Positions 9,573 to 19,444 of a stretch of 64,000 nucleotides of DNA are shown here, one piece after another. The notes beneath the pieces were generated by a model that saw only the letters and a program-made list of their open reading frames with translations, did not search any database and was not told where the DNA came from. Source of the stretch: Leptura quadrifasciata (taxonomy: Eukaryota; Arthropoda; Insecta; Coleoptera; Cerambycidae); contig OY776677.1 in the NCBI GenBank assembly GCA_963675555.1, positions 149,992,971 through 150,056,970 on the forward strand. The letters run 5' to 3'. The translations under genes were made by a program, and so were the position numbers. The first letter of the stretch is position 1. Every line of letters starts with the position of its first letter.

Positions 9573-9766
9573 GTGAGGTACCGTCATCGGTTTAAGCGCT
9601 GAGACCTCGATCAGCGAAGTTAAGCAGCGTTGGTCGAGGCCGTCACTTGGATGGGTGAACGGCATCTCATTTCGCCGTCCTGGTTGAGTGGAAGAGTAGC
9701 TGTTGCTAAACTCCGCCAGGACGTAAATATAAACAAGGCATTAAAATAAATAAAATAAAATAAAAA
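9573..9766 (+). mobile_element. 5S rRNA-derived SINE
   Basis: About 190 bp with the 5S internal promoter: CGATCAGCGAAGTTAAGCAG (box A region, about 9608-9627) and CACTTGGATGGGTGAACGGC (box C, about 9645-9664). The 5' leader and the 3' body, with a CGTCCTGG...CCAGGACG pair that could form a stem, are not 5S. It ends in an A-rich AAATAAATAAAATAAAAT tail. This is the architecture of a SINE3-type retroposon, mobilised by a LINE, rather than a working 5S gene. Confidence 0.75.
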
Positions 9767-9767
9767 A

Positions 9768-10197
9768 TACAGGGTGTCTCACCGGGAACTGAATCGATCG
9801 ATATTGAGAAAAGTACGCATCAGAAAATTTTGAAAATTTAGATAATTACTAATGTCGGTGTGGCCAATCCAACTAAAATAATTACAAGCAGCTGGCACTT
9901 CCACTTATACCGGAAGTCGATAACAACTTGCTTATTTCAAATGGAATATCCTATATATTTTAGGGTTTTCGAAAAGAGCATAAAATTCTGAGTCGAAAAT
10001 ATGTAGCATATCCTATACCTAAACCTAGCCGTTTCAGCCATATTTGACATTTTATAGAAAATTTGGCAGGTGCAACGCTTCGCAAGAACAACTGAAATAA
10101 ATTCAATAATATCATACCATATGTTCCGTTTTTCACGTTACATTTTGTCAACTTCAAACCGCGAAAACTTATTTAGGTCAAATGGAACACCCTGTAT
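9768..10197. mobile_element. MITE-like element with TACAGGGTGT ends
   Basis: ATACAGGGTGT at 9767-9777 is repeated inverted as ACACCCTGTAT at 10187-10197, enclosing 430 bp without an ORF of note. Subterminal AAATGGAATATCC / AAATGGAACACCC motifs recur. It abuts the SINE tail. Similar TACAGG termini occur at 15600, 30206 and 39711. Confidence 0.55.
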
Positions 10198-10486
10198 TTT
10201 TTTACGTCAAGTTGTATAAAATTTAATTCCCTTTTTCCTGATATTAGCATTGTGCTGGTTAAAGTTACAACTTTTTGAAATATTTGCGTTTTTATTAGAA
10301 ATTCATGAATTGTTGTAATCATTTCATCAAAATAGCCATGATTAGAAACAATCTCAATCATTATCTTATGTCAAAAAATGCCAGCACGTTTAAATTATAC
10401 CAACGAAAACTTTTTAAATTTGTTTATTATTTATCGAGAATGTGATAAAGTAATATCAAGAACTTGCAGCACAAATAGTAAAAAAT

Positions 10487-10665
10487 AATGTAAAGATTTT
10501 GTCCCACAGCGATAGACTGTAAAAAATATGGGGTGCTTTTTACTATATTTTTATAATTCTACTTTTATCAATAGCTACCAATAATATATTTATAACAATT
10601 GAAATCAAGCACCCCACGCTTTTTATAATCTATCGCTGTTGGGCAAAATCTTAATATTTAAACAT
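10487..10665. repeat. Foldback/palindromic MITE
   Basis: Imperfect inverted arms of about 50 bp: TAAAGATTTTGTCCCACAGC near 10492 and GCTGTTGGGCAAAATCTTAA near 10634, with GGGGTGCTTT and AAGCACCCC inside. The loop is about 65 bp and AT-rich. No coding capacity. Confidence 0.6.
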
Positions 10666-12000
10666 TATTATTTTTTACTTTTTAGTTCGGTTTTTAAAGC
10701 ATGTTTTTTTAGTTTTTTTAAACTATGACTTTTTCAGACTTACTAAAAATCATTTAATTAACACGCTTTTATTATTAGTTAGAATATATATTTACAGCGG
10801 CGCCTCCACCAAAATCTCGTCAATAGGTTAGTATTTTTTAAAATTTTATTTTATGCTGATGATCCTAATAAGGACATTAGGACAAAGTTGTCAAATTATT
10901 ATATTGTCATCAGTTTTTGATAAGTGTGCAAAGTTTCAGTTTAATCTGACGTTTTTGAAGTGGGTGAGAATCACGTTCAATGATTCCATTACAAGCAAAC
11001 AAACAAACATACAAGTGCAGCTAATAAAAGCGTGTTCAAAATAAAATTCTCGCCAATAGCACTTTTGAAAAATCGTTCGTTCATTGGGTGTTAGCCGCAA
11101 AATAATAATATTAAAATAATAATAAAAATGCGTTCAAAATGCATGCGCAGTTTCACAAAATACCCTGTAAGTATTTGCAGTGTGCTCTATTTTACTTTGT
11201 AAGTCTTTAATATCCGCTGAAGCATTCGTGCAAATTCGCCTATTTATAAATAATCTTATGCACTTTCTAAATCCTCTAAATTAGAGACCATGAAGATGTA
11301 CGGAATTTAAATCTTGAGCTTGTTGCTGGACCCTGCTTACGCTGCATAAATCCTTAAACTCCTTAGCGGCTGAAACCAGGCCAGGGAAGACCTCAAACCT
11401 CATACACTTGGTAGGAAACTGAAAACTAATGGTAACTCTCTGCAATATCAGACTAGATTATAAACGGTTGTGAATAATTCATTGGAGAGCACTTCATGTT
11501 TATGTATAGAATATTAATGACATTTTGTTGTGAAATATCCCAGCTTTACGCAAATCACTCGTAATAATAATATCTAAATGGGTAGGTGGAGGAGAGCGTG
11601 TTGAAATATAATTTAGGAGATAAATAAGTTGTGGTTTACTATTCATATCTATTGACAAATTATTTCACGGTATACAAAGGCGCGGGAACTGTCACCTCCT
11701 AGATGAGAAAGACTTATGGGATGTCAGAGTTAGTCAAATTAGTATTGGCAATCGCTAAAGCCTGACTACAATTAGTATAAATATATATACACCATTAATA
11801 ACAATCAGTCGTCCGCTAAGTCCTTCCTCTGATGTACCAATATTCACACACGTCGCTTCTAGCAATTTAGTTCCAAATCTGGTTCTGACAAACGATATAT
11901 GGATTTACTCTGTCTTACATTTGTCACATATGCTCTTTTATGTTATAGCTAGCTATTTTAAGGAGTAACATTGCAGTGGGGAGCTGCTGATGACGAATAT
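10666..12000. other. Unrecognised AT-rich intergenic DNA
   Basis: No gene seen. Around 10850-11050 a stretch ending AAACAAACAAACATACAAG then GCTAATAAAAGCGTG looks like the 3' end of an old retroelement, but I cannot assign it. The rest shows no repeat or coding pattern I can support. Confidence 0.3.
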
Positions 12001-12167
12001 ACGTAACCTGTACGTGTTATAGACCATTCTAAAAAACGTGACTTTGACAGATCCGCCATTTTGTCTGAATAGCATACAAAGCGTTCCGTATGTTTACATT
12101 CGTCTTTGTGTTCTGTTGTGCTGTGGATTGAGTTCATTGTGATTTTTTACAAATTTTTTTCCCCAAG

Positions 12168-12400
12168 ATGTCTCCAAGTCTATATTATGTAACCTTTAGA
12201 GGTGATATTAAGTGCAGATATGATAAAATAATGGAGATTATTGACAATATTGACTCCTAAGCAATTCCTCCTGAGCAATACAGGCTTGAAGTTTATAATA
12301 TTACAATGATGGACTTCGTGAATTATTCATTACTAACTCATAGTTATTTTACTGATCAACAATTTAAGGCATATATATTAATTTATTTCGCTTCCCAAAA
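12168..12400 (+). pseudogene. Possible remnant of a YqaJ-type transposon protein, N-terminal exon
   Basis: From ATG 12168 the frame reads MSPSLYYVTFRGDIKCRYDK, one stop at about 12258, and then a piece containing MMDFVNYSLLTHSYFTDQQF-KAY. The last part resembles the Y-[ST]-x-[EQ]-[EQ]-[LF]-K-A-Y start of the YqaJ-recombinase-like proteins scattered through insect genomes, often with a SWIM finger. After KAY the likeness ends. The match is short, so family assignment is tentative. Confidence 0.3.
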
Positions 12401-12899
12401 AAGTCTACACGTCCCTTTCGCTTCTATTCAAAGTCCAATTTCAATTTCCAAAAATATCTCAAAACGTCTCTCATTTATCTCCCCAGTCAGATCATAAAAC
12501 GCTCATTTAAAAAATAAGTCCAGTTTACGTGTTCCCACTATTGCTAGCAACTCGTCCCTATATTCACTCCTATTACCCTAAATCTGGATCCCGCTCTGCT
12601 CGACGCAGACAATCGCTTACCATCAATGTGGCTAAATATAACATTAAATATGGATTAAAATTAAGGCTAGCAACGCTACTTCACGGGACCAATTCAAATT
12701 TTAACCAATTATTCAGACAGTTATAGCTCATATTTCTTAAATCGAATTAGATTCCGCTGATATTTTCTTATCAAATTATTTCCTTTTCAACAGCCGATTT
12801 AATGATATAAGTTTCGACCCGATTTTTCAAAATTTTAGCAACTCTTGCACAATATTTCATAATTCGAGCGCCATATGATGGTCTGGCTCCCTTTCCGGC
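12401..12899. other. Unrecognised sequence
   Basis: Pyrimidine-rich on the plus strand near 12400-12480, otherwise featureless. Open frames of 60-65 codons on both strands have no recognisable protein pattern. Confidence 0.3.
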
Positions 12900-13220
12900 T
12901 TTTCCAGATCCCAGCGAGAGTCGTGCCCCATCACTAGTATAAATACGGGAGCGTGCCAAGCCCCCGGCAAGTTGTGTGTTCCGGTGTATCTAGCAATATT
13001 CTTCCAGTTCGCGATAAACATTCTAGTGTCCGCCCCCTCTTCTTAGGCAACACCTAGTGAAAAATAGTTTTTTAATATTATTATTCAGCCCCAGTGCTAC
13101 ATTTTAAATCGCCTTCGCGGCCCTAGTTTTTTAAGTGAAATAAAAAAAAGTGAATGTTCTCAAATAATAAATAACAAATTTTAATTAAATAAAATACAAC
13201 AAACCCGACGCAAATTTCAA
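12900..13220 (+). promoter_or_regulatory. LTR-like promoter stretch
   Basis: A GC-richer block contains TAGTATAAATACGGGAGCG (TATA box at about 12939), then a GTGTGTTCCGGTG start region and A-rich sequence with AATAAA signals at about 13140-13190. This is the layout of an LTR promoter with a nearby poly(A) site, possibly a solo LTR of another element. Neither a partner LTR nor a TSD was found. Confidence 0.3.
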
Positions 13221-13589
13221 GTGTCGATACGTTAAAATAAATTTTTGTGAATAAAAATCTGATTTTACTATTTAAATATTCAAGTCTGTTTGTTAATCAA
13301 AAATAAATCATTTGTTAGTTTCGTTCTAAACTGAAGTGTGTAATTCACATTCGAGCTACTATATTATACAGGGTGTAGCTTTCGACCCTGCCAACTAAAA
13401 GAATATTAAGTAAAGTGTTAAAAAATTAGATTAAATTCGAGTACAAAAGAAGCTCTGACAATATACAGGGCGAAGCAGTTGGCCCTCTCCAACCTTTTCA
13501 AGTTTATCCACCCCAAACTCAAATCAATTAAAATTAAGTGCACGGAAGGCCTCAAGAGTCTCATACAAGGCTCTCTAGCTGAAATAATT

Positions 13590-13900
13590 TTATTTTTCCC
13601 AAACCTGAGGTACCGTTCGTGTTAAGGAAGACCGCGTCCTCGCGTCGCACATCTTCCAGCGGCTTGTATATCAGTGTATGCGCGAAAGGTATGCAACCTT
13701 AGGCGAGGGTTGTGTAGGGGATATACCATCCTTCGGAGGGGATGTAAAGCCGTCGGTCCCTTGTCTATTAAATATTAGGCAAGTAAAAGACCTCTACTCT
13801 TCTTAAGGGGAGAGTTTTGGTAAAATTCCTGGTTTGGGGTAGCTCGTCTACAGGCCTCAGTAGCGGAAATAGGCCGATGTTAAATAAATGTATAAAAAAA
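13590..13900 (+). mobile_element. Probable 3' UTR of a non-LTR retrotransposon
   Basis: A 300-bp GC-rich island holds GGGGATGTAAAGCCGTCGGTCCC-like sequence at about 13738-13760 (a GGGA/TCCC stem). That resembles a hairpin I recall from 3' UTRs of R1/LOA-like LINEs. The island ends in AAATAAATG and a poly(A) run. No ORF remains, so this would be a severely 5'-truncated copy. Confidence 0.35.
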
Positions 13901-13959
13901 AATTCACTACTTTAATTTACAACTTGCTACTGTTTCTTATTTCATGTTATCACTTGCTT

Positions 13960-14119
13960 GTCTATCTAAAAACTGTCCCAGTCCGCCTATCCAGTCCCTA
14001 TATATACCCGTGTCGAATGTAGTAGAATATTCCAGAATGTTCCGGCATAACATTCGCGACTTTTCTGGCGCCGTTCTCGAACTTTCTATGATTCCAGTGG
14101 CGTAGTCATGCACATAACA
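13960..14119 (-). mobile_element. LTR remnant, same family as the LTR at 63821
   Basis: Read on the minus strand it starts TGTTATGTGCATGACTACGC and continues through TTCGAGAACGGCGCCAGAAA, a TATATATAGGGACTGG promoter core and GGGACAGTTTT. The same order with few changes occurs on the plus strand from 63821 to the window edge. The 100-codon open frame on the minus strand (13937-14239) is a read-through of this LTR, not a gene. Confidence 0.75.
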
Positions 14120-14525
14120 GTATAATTTCATAACCTGTCTGTGAAATCTATTGGAGTCTGTTATATCCAAATAATTCACCATGTAAACAAAAATTAGGTT
14201 TCCATTTAAAATAAGAAAGTTGGTACCGGCTTTTGGCACACCCTGTATAGCTGGAGGACTGAAAATATTTTAGACAGAACGGGTATGATCGATTATGACT
14301 GCATACCAAATTTCAAGTTTGTAGTCCAACTGCAAGTTGAAAAAGTTCTATCGAACGGCCTATGTGACTTACCCTATATATGTAGGTGTATTTAACCAGG
14401 AAGTCATGAAAAAGTTTAAACATTTTTCAAACCTATAAACTTTACATAAGAAAAAGTACAGCGTACGCTGACTTAAATAATATATTGTCCGATATGAAGT
14501 AGAAGCGATATTTTTTGTTTCGAGG

Positions 14526-14552
14526 GTGTCTCGGCAAGAGTAGCCGAGACAC
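14526..14552. other. Perfect 10-bp hairpin
   Basis: GTGTCTCGGC, loop AAGAGTA, GCCGAGACAC, followed by an A-run. Purely sequence-based. Confidence 0.6.
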
Positions 14553-14601
14553 AAAAAATTACTTTATACTAAACATGCTATTCTTCTTCAACTACTTTTA
14601 G

Positions 14602-14619
14602 TGCCGCTCGTGAGCGGCA
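14602..14619. other. Perfect 8-bp hairpin
   Basis: TGCCGCTC, GT, GAGCGGCA, only 50 bp after the previous hairpin, both in AT-rich surroundings. Confidence 0.6.
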
Positions 14620-14639
14620 GTGAAAAAATAACTTATATG

Positions 14640-15599
14640 TGGTTGTGAATTGTACCGAAGTTTATAAATAAAAATATATGTATCAAAACTTGGCACCAAC
14701 CACATAGTTTTGTTTGAGAATTTCTACCGACAAAAAGAATATACCTAATATAATGCTTTAAAAATTTATATTTTGCATATTATTTATGGACGACCTATCT
14801 GAGAAACTGTTTTCCATACAAGATATTTATTAGGTAGTTCCTGAAGATCAAATCCCTTATAAGACTTCTGGCAGATAAATATATAAAATAAAAATAGAAG
14901 TTGTTTTCCAACTCGTAAAGTTATGCTTGAGATTGAAAAGACATTAAATATGTAAAAATATAGTTTATCTTTCGCGAAATATTTTTTTACATTTGTACCA
15001 GTCGGTTTGATATTTTATCTTTACATGAAAACTGGGTAGATTTCGAGCAGAAAACAATTAAAATATATAGAGTGATACTCAAACTCGAGAGCTCTCTGAA
15101 ATACAGAATAGGTACAATTTATTCTTATCTACTTTGGAAAATGGAAATTGTATTCTATGGCAATATAGCATCATCTACTATTACAAATAAGGCAATTGGG
15201 TGGAATACGTTATTAAATTTGAAAATATCTGCATGTATAACTCTACGTATGAGAGGATACATTTCAAAACCCTGGGTGTAACCGTATCGTAGTGCTTGAA
15301 AAGTTTGGCCATTTATATCTCATTATAAAGGTATTATTCTCATCATATCTGGAACGGCTTTCAATTTGTAATATATTTTCATGCAATATAGTTCTGTTGT
15401 GCTCCATCTCCAAGTCACTTTAGGTAATTTAACATGCACAAATATTCAAGAATGCAATTTCCATACTGATCCTATTATACTCATGATAATTATACCCAAG
15501 CACTGTTTTATTTAAAATTTGGATTAATTACAGGAATAATGTTGGTAAATGTAATTATAATCAAATATCAAATGTGAAACCTAATCAACATAATTATTA
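14640..15599. other. Unrecognised AT-rich DNA
   Basis: No gene, repeat or RNA feature that I can support. The short open frame at 15072-15281 has no family pattern. Confidence 0.3.
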
Positions 15600-16888
15600 T
15601 ACAGGAAAATCCCAATAGTGCGTCAAAGTCCAATATCGGAATTATTAGAAGACTTTGGAAAATTATTTTTTTTATTAAGTGGTATAGTGTGAAAGGGCAC
15701 ACATTTTAGAAATATTTTGAAATATACAAGGTGTCTCGCTGCAGAGGAGCATCTTCAAGGTCATTTTTTTTAATGGAACACCCTATATATTTTTACATTT
15801 ATGAATTGAGTGTAAAATTACCTTTCCAACGACCTTTAGATTTTTTGTTTTTGACGTGGCGTTGCCGAGTTATTCGAAAAAATATGAACATTTTGGTAAG
15901 ACTATTACTACTAAGAATAATTATTTTACAATTATGTGGATAAGGGATGTGCTACAACGTCACAACCACCAAATATTGATTATAATTATACGGGGGTGTA
16001 TTTTATATTAGCGCTAATTCAGGATATTTCAAAGAAAATTTTCTCAATTTTTTTAAATGGAACACTGTATATTATTGTATTTTTGAATTGGCACGTTAAT
16101 TCTCTACGATTTTCCTATACTAGACCAGGGCCAAACCGTTTAAAATATCGTAATAGACGATAAATTCTTAGCAGTATACGAATGGTCGGAAAATGTAGTT
16201 AATGGTGTAAATAATTAAGGAAAAATCGTCCAGACTGAGTAAAAGTTCGGGAAGGGAGGTTGGGGTGGTAATATATACATTTTTAGGAGTTGGTACTCGT
16301 TTTTGCGATTTGCGGCTAAACTATGCATCCTATCGAAAAATGTTGAACATAAAAGTTGTAGATAGTAAAAAAATATAAATCTTTCTAATTGATCATTATT
16401 GACCATAACCTCAAAATTATCGAGAAAAATGCAAAAAACCGTTTTTTCGGTTTTTAATTTATAGCTATCGCAAAAATGTTTAAATTTTCATGAAAATTCG
16501 TGAAAATGTTCTCTTTTGTGTTTCAAACAAGCCCAAATTTTTTCAAAGCGAAATATTTAATTTTCGATGTTTTATGACGAAAATAAAGAAAAAAGACCTA
16601 ATTTTCAATCGAAAAATTTGGTTAGCAAATTTTCGGTTAATGAACTTTACTAGTTCTCATTTTTTTCGTTGAAATCTCAACTTTAACATAGAATTAAAAT
16701 ATAATATTGTTTATATACAAAAATATCGTTAAAAAAGCGAAAAACTGAAAAACTACTTTTTAAAAATCGAGTTTTCGGTGAAAATCATGAATTTCTTTTT
16801 CTTTATTGTAAATAAACGTTTACATTCATAAAAAGCGTTAATTCTCATACAATACTATGTTATACAAGTAATGTACATGTACCTAACT
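15600..16888 (+). repeat. Left inverted arm
   Basis: Pairs with the right arm in blocks: 15611-15890 with 29925-30197; 15940-16110 with 29230-29415; 16110-16888 with 27200-27957. Recognisable anchors are GCCGAGTTATTCGAAAAAAT (about 15863), AGTTCGGGAAGGGAGGTTGG (about 16243) and TAATGTACATGTACCTAACT (about 16869). It contains a nested TACAAGGTGTCTCGC ... GGAACACCCTATA motif that is present in both arms, so that insertion predates the duplication. Open frames inside are not genes. Confidence 0.8.
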
Positions 16889-16962
16889 GAGGGGAGACTG
16901 TTACAATTGATCCATTACTATTATTTCAGAGAATTTCGCGAAATATCAGCAGCACAGATGAT

Positions 16963-17472
16963 ATGAAAAATTATTTACAGTACGAGCTTGTTCCATTTCC
17001 TGTGTCGTTGTTTACAGAGAATGGTTTCAGAAAAAATGTTAAGTCACATTTATATACAGAATTTGCGAGTATCGGTTCGTTACCAACTTCGAGCAATATT
17101 GTACATGTTGTTGATGGCGGGTTTCTCTTACACAAAGTAATCTGTCAAAAAAATGATACAATTAATGAAATAACACAAAAATATTTACATTATGTACAAA
17201 ACAACTACGCAACAAATAGTTATATGAAGAAGATGCAGATTCCCTAATTATCAGTACATCCCTTGAAGTAGCAAAAAACTCCGATAAAATAGTGGTAGTT
17301 GTTGGTCAAGACATAGATCTTTTAGTTCTTTTAAATCAATTCAGTTCACATGAATTGAATATCTATTTCCACAAACCTGATGCAGGAAATATTAATGATA
17401 CTTATTACACCTGTAATAGTTTTAAACATAAATCACATAAACATATTGTATTTTTGCATTGTTTTTCTGGCT
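16963..17472 (+). pseudogene. 5' half of PIN/XPG-like cysteine-rich transposon gene
   Basis: The first frame (16963-17247) has YELVPFPVSLFTENGFRKN and VVDGGFLLHKV. The next (to 17472) has VVVVGQDIDLLVLLNQFSSH, an aspartate-rich motif like that of PIN/XPG nucleases, and FLHCFSG at the break. I know this arrangement from a protein family spread through arthropod and cnidarian genomes, whose C-terminus has a cysteine cluster. Compared with memory of the family, a block after the first aspartates seems deleted near 17220, with a frameshift. The gene is then cut by the Gypsy element, and its frame resumes exactly at 26354. Confidence 0.7.
17469..17472 (+). repeat. Target-site duplication of Gypsy, left copy (GGCT)
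   Basis: GGCT precedes the TG of the 5' LTR; the same four bases follow the CA of the 3' LTR at 26350-26353. Removing the element and one copy restores an uninterrupted reading frame. Confidence 0.9.
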
Positions 17473-18937
17473 TGTTACGGACCTCTAGCGTATGCGACCC
17501 ACCATACGCTTTAGCGTTTTGTGGGCCGCATTATAACAACTGCTACACGTCTGTAACACATTTCGCTATTCTCCATGGGAGGGCGACACATTTGTGACAC
17601 GTGATCAACGGAAGCAGACATTTTTGGTTGGCTTGGCTTGGCTTGTTGGTTAGTTGTTATTCTGTAAACCTTGATTTTATTCAAGTCATCCGCATGGATT
17701 TTAGAATAACCAACTCAAGAAAATTTCCTCAATCCGTTGTTGTTCCGTTTAGCGGAATATTTTGTGTTTGTGAGTAAATTTTATCTGCGGAAGCAGGATA
17801 TTAAATTACACAAGGTAAGCTAACCTCTTCACGCCATCTTGCCCGTTCTCTACCCACGTGTTTCGCAAATTTGCAGGCTTTCCTGTGGAAATACAGTGTC
17901 AACTTTAAAAGGCGACTCAACCCCATTTATCCGACTGTGGCTTACAGGAGTTTTGGTGGATTGTTCCCTCATCAGTGAGGTAAATTATTTTTCATTTTTA
18001 GGTTATGTCAGAATTTCTCACATTAAGCACGCTTCACGTGCATTTCTGACTGTGAATTAAATCGTGATATCTTTAGGGTTCCACGGACGGGGCTTCTACG
18101 CACGTCAGTGAAGTTCCACGGACGGGGCATCCACAAACAGTGGAAGGTTCCAGGGCTGGTGAGGCCACGATCAACCCCATCCTTGGGTCCATTTCTTGTG
18201 TCCCGAAGGCATCTCTGCAGGGCTTCAGTTCTTTCACCGGACTCGGTATCGTACCACCCTGAATAAGTGTGTTTGTGTTGTGTTTATTTTTACTTACCGG
18301 GGACCACCTTCAGTGGTTCCGCTGGACATCAATTTATACTTTTTGGCATTTTAACCTGTACATTTTTTAAGTATTTTATGCATATATTTACATATATTTA
18401 AGGAGGTTCTTTAAATCAAACCTTGTGGCAGAATCTATGACAATTTTATGATAATATTGTAAACCGATGTGTAGCTACACGAGGCATTTTAAGAATGTGT
18501 TATAACTTTTTAAGCGTAAAATAGGCCACAACTGTGAACATCGCCAGGTTATATTCTAGAGAACCAATTTTGTAAATTGTTCAATATAGTGCATTTCATT
18601 TTTTAAAGAAAGTGTCATTATTTCGTCTGCGACCACTACATATGGAAAAACTCAGTGATTTGTTAAGTAAGTAAACTAATAATTTATCATAGTTTGTGTA
18701 AGCTTGGGCTTAACGCCCTGAGATAGTCTGAGCTAGAGAAATTTTATCGTAGGCACGTACATCACTTTCCGGGTAAGTCAGTGCCTACGGTATCTGCTAC
18801 GCCACGGTAGCCCAAGTGATTTCGTTACGTAATTATCTGATAATCATTAAGATCCAACGTATCTATTTGTTTATGTACGTTCAACTCGTAGCAGTGGCGC
18901 CCAACTTAAATAGTACAGTTATCTCAAGGCGATAGCA
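17473..18937 (+). repeat. 5' LTR of Gypsy
   Basis: 1465 bp, TGTTACGG ... GATAGCA. Offset to the 3' LTR is a constant 7412 bp along its length, so no indels separate them. It contains a GTTCCACGGACGGGGC tandem pair near 18078 and 18111, and intron-like signals (AAGGTAAGC at about 17811, TTTGCAGG at about 17870). The last 44 bp are an extra copy of the primer-binding block. The 73-codon open frame at 17839-18060 recurs in the other LTR and is not a protein gene. Confidence 0.95.
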
Positions 18938-19000
18938 GTGGCGCCCAACTTAAATAGTGAAGTTATCTCAAGGGGATAGTAGTATCGCCCCTAATTAAGT
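18894..19000 (+). repeat. Tandem 44-bp primer-binding-site block
   Basis: The unit begins GTGGCGCCCAACTTAAATAG and ends GATAGCA. Copy 1, 18894-18937, is the end of the LTR; copy 2, 18938-18981, holds the working PBS; a degraded third starts at about 18982 (GTAGTATCGCCCCTAATTAA). Confidence 0.85.
18939..18951 (+). promoter_or_regulatory. Primer-binding site of Gypsy
   Basis: TGGCGCCCAACTT lies one base past the LTR end and would pair with a tRNA 3' end to prime minus-strand DNA. An identical block at 18895 lies within the LTR, 44 bp upstream. Confidence 0.8.
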
Positions 19001-19444
19001 TTTTTTTTTTGGTGATAAATTGAGTGTTCCATTTGTTGGTGGTTTGCATACGAAATAATAGTCAGATAAATAGCAACATTAAGTGACACACATCAAAAGG
19101 GGGTTACTTTGCCTCAGCGTAATCGCTTCGCTTTTTTTTGGTAGGGGGGTGACTTCGTTTTTTTGTCTTACTATTTCATGAGCGGATTAGTAAACAATAG
19201 TTGTTGCGTATAAACCATTGGAAAGATTCCTAAGTGCAGCCAACAGTTTTTTTTGTGTCTATATACGTACCGACGCCCAGCGTCGTTTTGCCAATTTACT
19301 TGATTTTGTCGTTATTACACATTGCTAAGTACTTATTAGTGTTGGTAAACTTTTTCGCGTCTATATACGTACCGACGCCCAGCGTCGTTTTGTTAATTTA
19401 CCTGATTTTGTCATTTTTTTCGTGTGTTTGATTGAAAATTCAGT
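19000..19444 (+). promoter_or_regulatory. Gypsy gag leader with 102-bp duplication
   Basis: Untranslated leader with T-runs. GTCTATATACGTACCGACGC followed by CCAGCGTCGTTTT occurs at 19257 and again at 19359. The inner ACGCCCAGCGT is a small palindrome, possibly part of a packaging or dimerisation structure. The function is inference. Confidence 0.5.

Noticed and set aside
9600..9670. Functional 5S rRNA gene
   Set aside because: Only the internal promoter part resembles 5S; the 5' and 3' ends do not pair, and an A-rich retroposon tail follows.
13937..14239. 100-codon minus-strand ORF as a gene
   Set aside because: It lies over an LTR remnant whose homologue at 63821 has a different frame structure.
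15600..16888. Long inverted arms as LTRs of a retrotransposon
   Set aside because: They are inverted and not direct, lack TG...CA ends, and surround a gene with no RT or gag features.
17839..18060. 73-codon ORF present twice (also 25251-25472) as a conserved small gene
   Set aside because: Both copies are inside identical LTRs, so identity reflects recent retrotransposition and not selection.
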